This document shows, in pieces, positions 1 to 8,828 of a stretch of DNA of 64,000 bases. Under the pieces are notes generated by a model. It was given only the letters and a program-made list of their open reading frames with translations, did not search any database and was not told the DNA's origin. This DNA comes from Roseitalea sp. (GTDB lineage Bacteria > Pseudomonadota > Alphaproteobacteria > Rhizobiales > Rhizobiaceae). The stretch lies in contig JAEPON010000005.1 of NCBI GenBank assembly GCA_017642895.1, positions 62,001 to 126,000 of the forward strand. Direction: 5' to 3'. Each line of letters starts with the position of its first letter. Position 1 is the first letter of the stretch. Position numbers and translations under genes: made by a program.

Positions 1-195
1 TGGAGTACAAGCAAGTTCGATATAGCTAAGTCCGCGCAAAACCCGGAGCTTGGCATACGATTCTGAAGGCGGCGTATGATGCAGAACGATAGTGGCCGGA
101 AGATCAAGACGGTCGTTTTGAAGCTTGAGTAAAAGATCAAACGCCGAAACCTAACTCGACAAGAAGCCTCAGTGCTCCGAAGGACTACTCAAACC
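1..195. other. Region upstream of the Gabija-like pair
   Basis: No gene is recognisable in the first 195 bases. The stretch presumably holds the promoter of the gajA-like gene, but I cannot pick a convincing -35/-10 pair. A GAAGGA element at 178-183 lies 12 bases before the ATG at 196 and is the best ribosome-binding candidate. A GTG at 172 is an alternative start. Confidence 0.4.
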
Positions 196-2175
196 ATGCA
201 GCTAGACACACTGATCGTCAAAAATTTCCAGTGCTTCGGTCCGGACGGAATTGTACTGGACATGACCGATCCAGTGACGACGATGATTGGCGCGAATGGC
301 TCAGGAAAAACGGCTGTCTTCCAAGCGCTCAACCGCCTGTTTGGGCTCGGCGGCTCAGCACGAAAGATCGAAAAATCTGATTTTCACCTCCCCGTCGACG
401 CGGACGATGTTGAGAACGAGTGTGAACTTCATCTGGAGGCGGTCTTCTCTTTCCCGGAACTGGACGATGATGCGGCCGGCGCTGCCGTTGCTGAGTTCTG
501 GACGCAGATGTCAGCCAGCGAACCCGATGACCCGCTGAAGGCAAGGGTTGTTCTGAAAGCTGTTTGGGTCGACGACGGGACGCCCGACGGTGTCGTGGAA
601 TCCAGCATTCGATGGATCACGCGCACGGACGACGACTATGAGTGGGACGCCTGCAAGCCGCTGACTGCCGCTCAGCGATCCGCCATCCAAGTTGTCTATG
701 TCCCGGCCAATCGCGGCTCGCTCTCTCAAGTGAAGGCCCTGCTCCGGGGACGTCTCTGGCGCGCCGCCCGTTGGTCCGAGGCGTTGCAAGAGAAAACCGA
801 AGAAAACGCGGAACAGCTTCAGGATGCGTTTCAGAAAGAACCACCGGTGACGTTCATCAGCAAACGGTTGTCCCAACGATGGCAACAGGTCAACGAAGCT
901 GGAACGCACGCCCAGCCAATCCTAAAACTCACCGAGGACCGCTTCGAAGCGATTATTCGGCATGCTGAAGTGAAATTCTCGCCGGACGCATCCGGCGCAG
1001 ATCGTCCGCTTGAGCGGCTAAGCGATGGGCAGAAATCCTTGTTTCAGATCGCTCTGACAGCGGCTCTGCTTGAGATCGAACAGGACGCACTCGCTCTGTC
1101 CGATGACAAGTCGCCTTTTGAGCCCACGCAGCTAAAACACGTTCCTCTAACTTTGCTCCTGATCGAAGAACCGGAAAACTCGCTCTCGCCATTTTTCCTG
1201 TCCCGCATCATGGACCTTTGCGACGACATCGCTGAGATGGATACGGCGCAGGTCATGCTGTCCAGCCATAGCGCGTCGATCCTTTCCCGAGTAAAGCCTG
1301 AAACGCTTCGCTATTGCCGCCTCGACGCGAAGACCGGACAAAGCTCGATCAGAGCACTCACCCTGCCACCTGCGGCCGAAGAAGCCGGCAAGTATGTGCG
1401 GCAAGCCGTGCGGGCCTATCCGGAGCTTTACTTCGCGAAGCTCGTCGTGCTTAGCGAAGGCGACTCCGAGCAGATCGTGTTGCCGAAGCTTGCTGCAGCG
1501 CGCGGCCTTCATCTCGACAAAGCCTTCTGTCCGATCGTCCCGTTGGGTGGGCGTCATGTCGAGCATTTCTGGCGTTTGCTCAAAGATCTTTCCATCCCAC
1601 ACATCACTTTGCTCGATCTTGATTACGGGCGACAGCATGGCGGCGCTACCGCGATCCGCAGCATTGTCGAAAAGCTGCTCGGGTTCGGGATCGAGTTCGG
1701 TGACTGCGAGCATGTCGCAAGCGGCGAGATCGATCCGGCCGACATTGATGAGTTATCAGACGAGGACATCGATATCGAGTACGCTGAAGACGCTGACAAG
1801 ACTCTTGGAACCTATTGGCTGCAAACCCTTCGAGAACTGAATGTTTTCTTTTCAGAGCCAATAGATATCGACTTCTCGATGCTCTGCGTTTTTAGCAAGG
1901 CCTACATGCATGCAACACCTGGGGGGCAAGGCCCTAGCGCAGAGCCGGCGGCGATACAAAAGAGAAAGAAAACAACGCTAAAGAAAGCCGGTCACCCTGA
2001 ATACTATGATGCAGGTTGGGACAAATTCTTCAGGTGGTATCCCTATCTCTTTCTATCAAAGAGCAAACCAGTCGCGCATCTGACCGCATTGAAACGCCTC
2101 AAGAGGAAAGATCTGAATTCACCGCCGGAAGAGCTTGACGCCTTGCTTGACCAGATCGAGAAGCATCTCGGCTAA
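196..2175 (+). CDS. gajA: OLD-family ATPase/Toprim endonuclease, Gabija GajA-like
   Basis: Predicted 659-residue anti-phage nuclease subunit. The N-terminal ABC-type ATPase shows Walker A GANGSGKT (residues 32-39), signature LSDGQ (275-279), Walker B LLLIEEPE (Glu324) and an H-loop SSHSAS (His358). The C-terminal Toprim domain shows SEGDSE (Glu421) and LLDLDYG (Asp474, Asp476). Gabija GajA is a sequence-specific nicking endonuclease held in check by nucleotides. The protein is longer than the B. cereus GajA of about 580 residues. A UvrD-like helicase gene starts 3 bases after the stop, which is the arrangement that defines Gabija. A GTG at 172 would add 8 residues. A generic OLD nuclease is the alternative. 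Confidence 0.8.
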   Translation: MQLDTLIVKNFQCFGPDGIVLDMTDPVTTMIGANGSGKTAVFQALNRLFGLGGSARKIEKSDFHLPVDADDVENECELHLEAVFSFPELDDDAAGAAVAEFWTQMSASEPDDPLKARVVLKAVWVDDGTPDGVVESSIRWITRTDDDYEWDACKPLTAAQRSAIQVVYVPANRGSLSQVKALLRGRLWRAARWSEALQEKTEENAEQLQDAFQKEPPVTFISKRLSQRWQQVNEAGTHAQPILKLTEDRFEAIIRHAEVKFSPDASGADRPLERLSDGQKSLFQIALTAALLEIEQDALALSDDKSPFEPTQLKHVPLTLLLIEEPENSLSPFFLSRIMDLCDDIAEMDTAQVMLSSHSASILSRVKPETLRYCRLDAKTGQSSIRALTLPPAAEEAGKYVRQAVRAYPELYFAKLVVLSEGDSEQIVLPKLAAARGLHLDKAFCPIVPLGGRHVEHFWRLLKDLSIPHITLLDLDYGRQHGGATAIRSIVEKLLGFGIEFGDCEHVASGEIDPADIDELSDEDIDIEYAEDADKTLGTYWLQTLRELNVFFSEPIDIDFSMLCVFSKAYMHATPGGQGPSAEPAAIQKRKKTTLKKAGHPEYYDAGWDKFFRWYPYLFLSKSKPVAHLTALKRLKRKDLNSPPEELDALLDQIEKHLG

Positions 2176-2178
2176 AGC

Positions 2179-4047
2179 ATGGCGATCATCAAATCAGAAC
2201 AATGGAAACCAAAGGGCGTCGCCTCCCTTGAACCCGCAGCGCTCCACGCCATTCGCGAAAACGACCACAATTTGTGTGTCGTAGCCAGCGCAGGCGCCGG
2301 GAAAACCGAGTTTCTCGCACAGAAGGCAGACTACCTGCTATCCACGGGCATTTGCCGCGCACCGCACAGAATTCTGGCTATCAGTTTCAAGAGCGATGCG
2401 GCCAAGAACCTCAAAGATCGCGTGCGGCAGCGCTGTGGACCAGAACTGTCAGGCCGGTTCGATTCTTTGACCTTCGATGCATTCTCTAAGGGCCTTATTG
2501 ATCGCTTCGGCGCTCTTGTCCCGGCTCCGTACACCCCGTCTCCTGACTACGAGATTGCATTTCCGGGCTATCGAGATTGGGACGATTTCCTTACGCGACA
2601 TGGCTATCGTCACTTGTCCGGAAAGACACTTGAGAAAGCTATCGCGCGCTGCCGGCTTCCGATTGCAACCCTGAACCTGAAGAACCCGGAGTGGAAAGAC
2701 GTTCTCACTCGCTTTTGGGCTGAGTACTATCAGGATAAAAATCTAACTCAGTTGACTTTCCCGATGATCAATCGGCTCGTCAACTACGTTCTATCGCATG
2801 ACCCGCGCCTGGTTGCTGGCCTGGGAGCAACTTATCCTTTCGTCTTTCTAGACGAATTTCAAGACACCACCTTTGGTCAATATGACTTACTCAAACTTTT
2901 GTTCCTGAACAGCGACGCCCGCCTCACGGCCGTCGGAGATAACAAGCAGCGGATCATGGTTTGGGCAGGCGCAATGCCGAATGCGTTCACGACATTTGCG
3001 GTCGACTTCGGCGCCAAACAGGAAACGCTCATCTCCAATTGGCGCTCTCATCCAGAACTAGTCGAGATTCAGCACGCAATCGCCGTATCGCTCGAAGCCG
3101 CCTCTGCGAAACCCGAGGCCAAGCGCGTCAAGGATGTTGACGGCGACGTCTGCGCAATCTGGGCGTATGATGATCGAGCGTCAGAGTGCGATGGCGTTGC
3201 GAACTGGATCGCCACCGCTATCGATTCCAGTGAGATGGCCCCTGAAGACTGCGCCGTCCTGGTCCGTTTCAAACCTTATGAGCTTGAGGACGAACTCGGA
3301 CCGTCACTTGCGTCACATGGAGTGCGTCTTCGAAACATCGCCCGCAATCCCGAGGGCGCCAGCATCGCAGTTCAAGACGTTCTCACCGAGGACGTCACAC
3401 AGTGCGTGATGGCGCTGATCCGACTTGGCGCGTTCCACAAAGCCCCCGAGGACTGGCACGCGAGCGCCGAGCGACTGTCCATCATTTGGGGTTTGGGCCC
3501 GGACAACGAAGCTGACCAAGAGGCCTTGCAAGCCCATCTTGGAGCCAAGCTCGCTGACTTGCGGAACTATATGGGGGCAAATGCGCCGTCCGACGCATCA
3601 TGCACAACCCTCGTCCAATCGATCCTGGAATTTGTCGGCGAGACTGAACTGCGAGCCACTGTCCCGTCCTATCGTCGTGACAAGGACTATCGTCGTGCTC
3701 GTGACGGACTGACATGCCTGTTGAAAGAATCTGCTGAAGGCGAAACTGATTGGGCGGCCGTTGCCAACAACTTCGATGGCGTTGGTCAGGTTCCGCTTAT
3801 GAGCATTCACAAAAGTAAAGGGTTGGAGTTTCATACCGTCATCTTTTTCGGGCTGGACAGCAAGACCTGGTGGGCGTTCGAGCCGGAGGACAGCGAAGAG
3901 ATGCGGGCGTTTTTTGTTGCGTTCACGCGCGCTATGCAGCGTGTCTATTTTACGTCCTGCCGCGGCCGTGGAAATCGCCTTGCCTATGTCGACGACCTGA
4001 TCGCCAATGTGGGTGTTGATCGGATCCCGGGCCCGACACCAAACTAA
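2179..4047 (+). CDS. gajB: UvrD/PcrA-like helicase, Gabija GajB-like
   Basis: 622-residue superfamily 1 helicase. Visible motifs are Walker A ASAGAGKT (36-43), motif II DEFQD (225-229), motif III GDNKQRIMVWAG, motif IV-type NWRSHPEL, motif V SIHKSKGLEF (from 542) and motif VI FVAFTRA (Arg584). It starts 3 bases after the OLD-like nuclease gene, so the two are surely co-transcribed. In Gabija, GajB associates with a GajA tetramer and is thought to sense DNA ends or unwound DNA. At 622 residues it is longer than the type GajB (about 490), so a divergent Gabija subtype is likely. Confidence 0.8.
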   Translation: MAIIKSEQWKPKGVASLEPAALHAIRENDHNLCVVASAGAGKTEFLAQKADYLLSTGICRAPHRILAISFKSDAAKNLKDRVRQRCGPELSGRFDSLTFDAFSKGLIDRFGALVPAPYTPSPDYEIAFPGYRDWDDFLTRHGYRHLSGKTLEKAIARCRLPIATLNLKNPEWKDVLTRFWAEYYQDKNLTQLTFPMINRLVNYVLSHDPRLVAGLGATYPFVFLDEFQDTTFGQYDLLKLLFLNSDARLTAVGDNKQRIMVWAGAMPNAFTTFAVDFGAKQETLISNWRSHPELVEIQHAIAVSLEAASAKPEAKRVKDVDGDVCAIWAYDDRASECDGVANWIATAIDSSEMAPEDCAVLVRFKPYELEDELGPSLASHGVRLRNIARNPEGASIAVQDVLTEDVTQCVMALIRLGAFHKAPEDWHASAERLSIIWGLGPDNEADQEALQAHLGAKLADLRNYMGANAPSDASCTTLVQSILEFVGETELRATVPSYRRDKDYRRARDGLTCLLKESAEGETDWAAVANNFDGVGQVPLMSIHKSKGLEFHTVIFFGLDSKTWWAFEPEDSEEMRAFFVAFTRAMQRVYFTSCRGRGNRLAYVDDLIANVGVDRIPGPTPN

Positions 4048-4145
4048 ATTCTCTCCCGAGCTGCGGCGCGACAAGCAGAGGGTGATCGCGGCAAACCAAG
4101 ATCCTCCGTCCCCCATCCACCTCATTTTCAGCCGGCTCTCACCGC

Positions 4146-4174
4146 TTGACAAGTAACACACTATCACTTATCTC
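4146..4174 (+). promoter_or_regulatory. Sigma70-type promoter of the STAS/GHKL operon
   Basis: TTGACA at 4146-4151 and TATCTC at 4169-4174 are separated by 17 bases, upstream of the GTG start at 4201. The -10 region overlaps the left arm of a perfect palindrome. An AAGGATGAG ribosome-binding element lies just before the start. The operon therefore appears transcribed independently of the Gabija-like pair. Confidence 0.6.
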
Positions 4175-4190
4175 ACTGACATCAGTGAGA
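4171..4190. promoter_or_regulatory. 20-bp perfect palindromic operator
   Basis: TCTCACTGA (4171-4179) and TCAGTGAGA (4182-4190) are exact reverse complements around a CA spacer. The site overlaps the -10 hexamer and expected transcription start, a classic repressor position. The first gene of the operon ends in a winged-helix-like segment, so autoregulation is a reasonable inference. Confidence 0.65.
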
Positions 4191-4200
4191 AGGATGAGTC

Positions 4201-4761
4201 GTGAAGCTTTCAGTTCTCCCATATGCGATTGACGGCGTGCTCGCCGGGGCAACGATCGGTCAGAAGGTGTTTTTGTCCTTGCTGGATGACTGCAAGACAG
4301 CGCCATCAACGCCGTCAGTGCTCATCATCGACTTTGCTGGCATTCAACTCGCGACGGCAAGCTTTCTTCGCGAAAGCGTCTTTGCGCTAAAGGATCATAT
4401 GCGGTCGCGGGCGTCCAACTGGTATCCGGTCTTCGCAAACGTCTTACCGGAGATTGAGGAAGAATTCGCAATTCTTACGCAAGCGAGGCGCGATGCCGTG
4501 ATCCTCTGCAAGTGCGATGAGGCTGGCGTTGTCACGGACCATCGCCTCTTCGGCGACCTCGACCCCAAGCACACCAGAACATTTGAGCTCGTTGCACGCG
4601 AAGGCGAAGCCGACGCGGGTAGTTTGGCTGATATCTATGGTGCGCAAGAAGAACTGCAAAAGCCGACAGCATGGAACAATCGACTGAAGTCGCTGGTCGA
4701 ACGCGGCGTTCTAATGGAAATTTCTAAGGGGCGGGCGAAGACGTATCGCCCTGCATGGTGA
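4201..4761 (+). CDS. STAS-like (DUF4325-type) protein with C-terminal winged-helix-like segment
   Basis: 186 residues, GTG start behind a good ribosome-binding site. The first half contains VLIIDFAGIQLATASFLRES, which resembles the strand-helix core of STAS-like DUF4325 proteins. The last 35 residues (WNNRLKSLVERGVL...GRAKTYRP) read as a winged helix-turn-helix. STAS-like domains commonly pair with GHKL kinase-like ATPases, and such an ATPase is encoded three genes downstream in the same run. I infer a regulatory or partner-switching role, possibly binding the palindrome at 4171-4190. Domain assignment is by eye; the function of this operon is not known to me. Confidence 0.6.
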   Translation: MKLSVLPYAIDGVLAGATIGQKVFLSLLDDCKTAPSTPSVLIIDFAGIQLATASFLRESVFALKDHMRSRASNWYPVFANVLPEIEEEFAILTQARRDAVILCKCDEAGVVTDHRLFGDLDPKHTRTFELVAREGEADAGSLADIYGAQEELQKPTAWNNRLKSLVERGVLMEISKGRAKTYRPAW

Positions 4762-4766
4762 TATCA

Positions 4767-5114
4767 ATGGGTACCAATCTTCAGAAGAAAGCTCAAAAGA
4801 GCTTTGAAAAGCATGTCGACAATGCGCTGAAAGAAGTCTCTACGGGCGATCTTTTTGATGAAACACCGGAGTCGTGCCCGCGACAGTTTGTTGCCGAGCC
4901 CACCCAAAAGTCCGGTCTCAAAGCAGGTGACAAAGTCAGCCTTGAGTTGGACGGCCCGACCGTTCTTGGGACACAAGGTCCGCACACTGTCCTGCGCACG
5001 AAAACCCCTCCATCCGAAGTTGTGGCCCACTTGAAGTCCAATTGCGGCATCGTGGAAGCAAATATCTCGAAGGTGAATCGACTTTCGGGCACCGTCGAGG
5101 TGGATTTGTGCTGA
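4767..5114 (+). CDS. Small hypothetical protein of the STAS/GHKL operon
   Basis: 115 residues from the ATG at 4767; an ATG at 4755 overlapping the previous gene is an alternative. The N-terminal half is Lys- and Glu-rich and likely helical. The C-terminal half (from GLKAGDKVSLEL) looks like a small beta domain. I recognise no family. Its stop overlaps the next start by one base (TGATG), so it is translationally coupled inside the four-gene operon. Confidence 0.6.
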   Translation: MGTNLQKKAQKSFEKHVDNALKEVSTGDLFDETPESCPRQFVAEPTQKSGLKAGDKVSLELDGPTVLGTQGPHTVLRTKTPPSEVVAHLKSNCGIVEANISKVNRLSGTVEVDLC

Positions 5115-6226
5115 TGGATGGGTTTGGAAGCAACAACCCAAAGAACCCCTCGGTCTCAAAGCTCACCCACGATCCCGAGAAGTGGCAGAAAAGCCTGTTT
5201 TGCAATACCTGCCCAGATTTGGGGCGATGTGGTGGCATAGCGACCCAGCTCGGCGGACACTGCTACATGCATTGTTGTGGTGGCAAGGCCGACTGCCAGA
5301 CAGTTTGCCGCCAAAACCCCCAATTCAAAGCGCAGATCAGAGAAATTGCTGGCTTTGATTTTGCCAATGTTCCTCGCGCGAAGCCGGTCACGCAGTTGCC
5401 GCTGTCCGGAACCGCACCCTTGCTCGTTCATGGGAAAGTCCGGCAGGCGCCTGTCGCATCGGACATTGTCGCGGTTAAGCTCCGGGAAATTGTTCAAATG
5501 ACCAATGGTCGGCTTCGCTACTCCGACCGCGAAGAGCTCGCCACAGCCTTGAAGTTCACACCGGACGCGCACGTTGTGGTAACTGGAATTGAACAGGATA
5601 AATGGGTCGAACCATGGTGGAGCCTCGGCAGAGAAAACCGCAAAGCGCTTCTAAGCGAGTTTTCAAAACTCAACATTGCCCTTGTGACTCCACCCAATTT
5701 CAGCCTGTTCTGCGACCAGCCAAGACCAAATGATTTCAGCGCGATGAAGCGTATCGCGTTGGTGCAGGCCGAGTTCCTGGAAGCGGGCATTCCGTGCGCG
5801 CTGCATCCCCACATCATCACAGAAACAGACTCTTTACGATGGGCGGATTTTGTTGCCGCAAGACCGGAAATTCAAACCATTGCCTACGAATTCACAACGG
5901 GCGCGGGCCGTCTCTCTGTCCGGTCAAGGCACATTGATCACTTGGTGCGGCTTGCTGACTCTGCAGGTAGGCCGCTCGATCTGGTTGTTCGAGGCGACCA
6001 AAAAATCCTTGCTGAACTTGCACCTCATTATCGTAACGTTCTCTATCTCGACACGAACGCCTTCATGAAGACAATGCATCGTGAATTCGCCATCCGAACG
6101 TCAAATCGGGAACTGCGATGGAAATCCGTGACCACGCCGGATGACATCAGCGTCGATGCACTTCTTCAGCACAATGTGTTGGAGGTGTCGGATCGATCAC
6201 GCCTCCTTGTCGCCGGCGTGATGTAG
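5114..6226 (+). CDS. Cys-rich protein of unknown function
   Basis: 370 residues from the ATG at 5114. Eight cysteines fall within residues 30-65 (C30, C33, C39, C50, C54, C55, C61, C65), a spacing that suggests a zinc site or an iron-sulfur cluster. The remainder alternates hydrophobic strands and helices (HVVVTGIEQD, NIALVTPPNF, IQTIAYEF, RNVLYLDTNAF) compatible with an alpha/beta barrel. A relation to DUF4417-type proteins is possible but unproven. It is coupled to the gene before it and sits 12 bases from the GHKL gene after it. It may be the enzyme or effector of this operon. Confidence 0.6.
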   Translation: MDGFGSNNPKNPSVSKLTHDPEKWQKSLFCNTCPDLGRCGGIATQLGGHCYMHCCGGKADCQTVCRQNPQFKAQIREIAGFDFANVPRAKPVTQLPLSGTAPLLVHGKVRQAPVASDIVAVKLREIVQMTNGRLRYSDREELATALKFTPDAHVVVTGIEQDKWVEPWWSLGRENRKALLSEFSKLNIALVTPPNFSLFCDQPRPNDFSAMKRIALVQAEFLEAGIPCALHPHIITETDSLRWADFVAARPEIQTIAYEFTTGAGRLSVRSRHIDHLVRLADSAGRPLDLVVRGDQKILAELAPHYRNVLYLDTNAFMKTMHREFAIRTSNRELRWKSVTTPDDISVDALLQHNVLEVSDRSRLLVAGVM

Positions 6227-6238
6227 GCAATCGCATTG

Positions 6239-7036
6239 ATGCCCATGGATGAATTGTCTCTCGACTTTGATCTCCTCGACGATCTAGCCCTCGGAGTAGA
6301 ACGCGCGCGGATTGACGTTGATTCCCTCGGACAAATCAACGTAGGCGAACTCGGACCCTTCATTGAAACAGCGATCATGGCGTCTACTTGGGGCCAATCC
6401 GCTTTGACTGATCTCGCATGGCTGCAAGCAGATGGCTTTCGCGCGGTGGTTGGCGATCTGCAGTCACAAACCACCCAAGAGCAAAGAACCGGCGTCACCA
6501 CAGGATGGATCTGCGGAGACCAAATCGCCGACGATACCCCCTGGACCGGCTTCCTGATCCGCGTCTCATCAGTTTGCAAGACCAAAGGCTTTGATCACCG
6601 AACCAGGAACGCGATCATGGCGACATTCGGTGAATTCCGCTCCAACATCCTCGAGCACGCAGGACGCATCGACGGGGCAATTGCGGCTTTCCATCTTGGC
6701 GCGAATGATCTTGAGATCGTCGTTGCCGATAGGGGACGTGGTGCATTGGCCAGCATGCGTGAGGCAGCCCGATATAGCTCATTGGACGACTCCGGCAGTG
6801 CTCTGAAGCTGATCGTGACAGACGGAGTCTCGCGTCACGATGACCCGGCGCGCGGCCACGGATTTACGCACCTCTTTCAAGGGCTAGCCAATCGCTTCAA
6901 CCACATCAGGTTGCGGTCAGGTGATCACGCGTTGGAAGTTTTCCGAACGAATGGGCATAGGCCTTCTGAAAAAATCTCTCAGAAAGCACACATACCCGGG
7001 CTGCTGGTCTATGCGCGCTTTGGACTTCGTCATTAA
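6239..7036 (+). CDS. GHKL (histidine-kinase-like) ATPase domain protein
   Basis: 265 residues. The C-terminal half carries the Bergerat ATP-binding motifs: N-box GEFRSNILEH (Glu132, Asn136, His140), G1 box DRGRG (164-168) and G2 box ARGHGFTHLF (about 205-213). There is no phospho-acceptor His domain or membrane segment, so it resembles anti-sigma/SpoIIAB-type or HSP90-like ATPases more than a sensor kinase. The STAS-like first gene of the operon would be a natural partner. The N-terminal 110 residues are unassigned. ATG at 6239 chosen; 6245 is possible. Confidence 0.7.
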   Translation: MPMDELSLDFDLLDDLALGVERARIDVDSLGQINVGELGPFIETAIMASTWGQSALTDLAWLQADGFRAVVGDLQSQTTQEQRTGVTTGWICGDQIADDTPWTGFLIRVSSVCKTKGFDHRTRNAIMATFGEFRSNILEHAGRIDGAIAAFHLGANDLEIVVADRGRGALASMREAARYSSLDDSGSALKLIVTDGVSRHDDPARGHGFTHLFQGLANRFNHIRLRSGDHALEVFRTNGHRPSEKISQKAHIPGLLVYARFGLRH

Positions 7037-7446
7037 CAATCTCTCAAGCTCTGAGTACTGACCCGTCGCTCATCCTGATCGCTCATTACAATCACTTTGC
7101 TTTCAAATCTTTAGACACTGATCGCCGGAACCGAGACACAAACAACAGAAGGCGTTGTGATAACTGCTTCCCGTCGACACGGTGCCAGCGCCACGTTTTT
7201 TAATCACGCAGTCACCATAAGGTTGTATGGCGAGGGTCACTTTGGTCCTTGCGGACTGCCAGAGTGCTTTCCACTTCTTTGATACTGGGCGTCGCCCTTC
7301 GGGCCGTGCTGTCGGCGAAGCGGAAGCCCCTTCGGGTCTTCTCCCTGACTGGCGTCCATCCCTGACGCGGGGTACTGCGCATCGGTACGGAACCAGACCG
7401 CCATGTCGTGCGGGGTGGCCAGAGTGAGAGGGCCACGGCTGTCGCC
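7037..7446. other. Non-coding boundary between defence cargo and ICE maintenance genes
   Basis: No protein-like open frame is convincing here. The stretch from about 7265 holds short GC-rich inverted motifs such as CGCCCTTCGGGCCG and CCCCTTCGGG. It marks the switch from the moderate-GC cargo codon usage to the high-GC ICE core. Confidence 0.4.
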
Positions 7447-7503
7447 GTGACGGGTTGAAGGTCGAGAGAGAGGCTCTCGGGCCGCCCGTCATGGAGAATA
7501 GCC
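7447..7503 (+). promoter_or_regulatory. Leader element copy 1, upstream of the DUF932 gene
   Basis: This leader matches 8771-8828 upstream of the ParB-like gene. Both begin GTGACGGGTT, contain a small hairpin (here CGAGAG-N5-CTCTCG), then GGCCGCCCGTC and a GGAGAA ribosome-binding site right before the ATG. Two similar leaders before two co-functional genes suggest shared post-transcriptional or promoter-proximal control. Confidence 0.55.
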
Positions 7504-8697
7504 ATGACAGCAATCGAAATCACGAACGGTCGTCCCGCGAGCGGCGGCTACAAGGTGGATGTGTCCCGCGGCGGACATAACGGGCGCGTATCGTCCGAAT
7601 GGTTTTCCCGGCCCGACGACCAGAAGTTCCTGTCGTTGTCGGACCTCTACGCTTCGGTGAAGGACCGCGCCGAGCGGAGCACGACGCGGACGCTCGAGAG
7701 CGCGGCGATCCGCGTCGAAGCCCATCGCGATGATCCGGAGAAGCTGGCGCTCGTCCTGCCGGACGCGGAGGCGCCCGCCGCGCCGACCCATTGGAGCTTC
7801 GGCCAGCTCGCGAGCCTGGTCAGCGCACCGGCGGCCTACCTGCGCCAACTCCCGGCGCCGCTGGCGGGGATCAACCTTCAATACGGCCTCACCAACCACC
7901 GCGCCGAGCAGGTGAAGACGATGGAGGTCGCCAACGGCCGCACCGAGCTGCGCGCCGTGACCGGGCCGGATTACGGCCGCATCTACGACCATGAACTCGT
8001 CTCTGCTATGCAGCGGATCGCCGGCGACGGTGTCGGCGACACGCGTTGGAAGGTGCCCGGCGTGCTCGACTGGTCGACCGGCATCTACAATCCGATGGTC
8101 GACGTCACCAAGGACACGACCACGCTCTACGCCTCGGACCGCGACGTTTTCCTGTTCCTCGTCGACGACATGAACCCGATCGAAGCGGGCATGCTGCCCG
8201 ACGGCTCGCCCGATCTCTTCTTCCGCGGCTTCTATTGTTGGAACTCGGAGGTCGGGGCGAAGACGCTCGGCATCGCCAGTTTTTACCTGCGCGCCGTCTG
8301 CCAGAACCGCAATCTCTGGGGCGTCGAGGACTTCCAGGAGATCACGATCCGGCACTCCAAATACGCCGCCAACCGCTTCGCGCATAAGGCGGAGCCAGCA
8401 CTGGCGAACTTCGCCAACTCCTCGCCGCAACCCTTCATTCAGGGCATCCGGTCCGCGCGTGAACGGATCGTCGCGCGCAGCGACGAGGACCGCACCGACT
8501 TCCTGCGCAAGCGCGGGTTCTCGAAGGCGGAGACGGCCAAGATCGTCGAGACGGTCCTCGCGGAGGAAGACCGTCCGCCCGAGAGCGTGTTCGACTTCGT
8601 GCAAGGCATCACCGCCGTCGCGCGGTCCAAGCCGCAGCAGGACGCGCGGCTTGCCATGGAGACCCGCGCGAAGACGCTCCTGGAGCGCGCCGCATAG
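7504..8697 (+). CDS. DUF932 domain-containing protein
   Basis: 397 residues, matching the phage/plasmid-related DUF932 family (ALTNHRAEQVKTMEVANGRTELRAVTGPDYGRIYD-type core, then YASDRDVFLFLVDD and YCWNSEVGAKTLGIASFYLRAVCQNRNLWG). The biochemical role is unknown. In alphaproteobacterial ICEs and plasmids it is regularly found beside ParB-like, Toprim and DUF2493 genes, as here. GGAGAA lies 5 bases before the ATG. The start follows a leader that is repeated in front of the next gene. Confidence 0.85.
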   Translation: MTAIEITNGRPASGGYKVDVSRGGHNGRVSSEWFSRPDDQKFLSLSDLYASVKDRAERSTTRTLESAAIRVEAHRDDPEKLALVLPDAEAPAAPTHWSFGQLASLVSAPAAYLRQLPAPLAGINLQYGLTNHRAEQVKTMEVANGRTELRAVTGPDYGRIYDHELVSAMQRIAGDGVGDTRWKVPGVLDWSTGIYNPMVDVTKDTTTLYASDRDVFLFLVDDMNPIEAGMLPDGSPDLFFRGFYCWNSEVGAKTLGIASFYLRAVCQNRNLWGVEDFQEITIRHSKYAANRFAHKAEPALANFANSSPQPFIQGIRSARERIVARSDEDRTDFLRKRGFSKAETAKIVETVLAEEDRPPESVFDFVQGITAVARSKPQQDARLAMETRAKTLLERAA

Positions 8698-8770
8698 GCC
8701 TTCCGCTTCCGCCTCCGCCGTCCGTCCACGGTCCATCGCTCCTTAGAGGGAGAGGTGGGCCGTGGGTTTC

Positions 8771-8828
8771 GTGACGGGTTTGGAGGCCCGAGAGAGTGTC
8801 TCTTGGCCGCCCGTCGCGGAGAAGTCTC
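8771..8828 (+). promoter_or_regulatory. Leader element copy 2, upstream of the ParB-like gene
   Basis: Second copy of the leader at 7447-7503. It shares GTGACGGGTT, a hairpin (AGAGA-GTG-TCTCT), GGCCGCCCGTC and GGAGAAG before the ATG at 8829. The hairpin is kept while its loop and arms vary, which argues that structure matters. Confidence 0.55.

Noticed and set aside
7205..7446. CRISPR-like or tandem repeat structure
   Set aside because: The short GC-rich motifs here are not regularly spaced and do not repeat exactly; no CRISPR array was found anywhere in the window.
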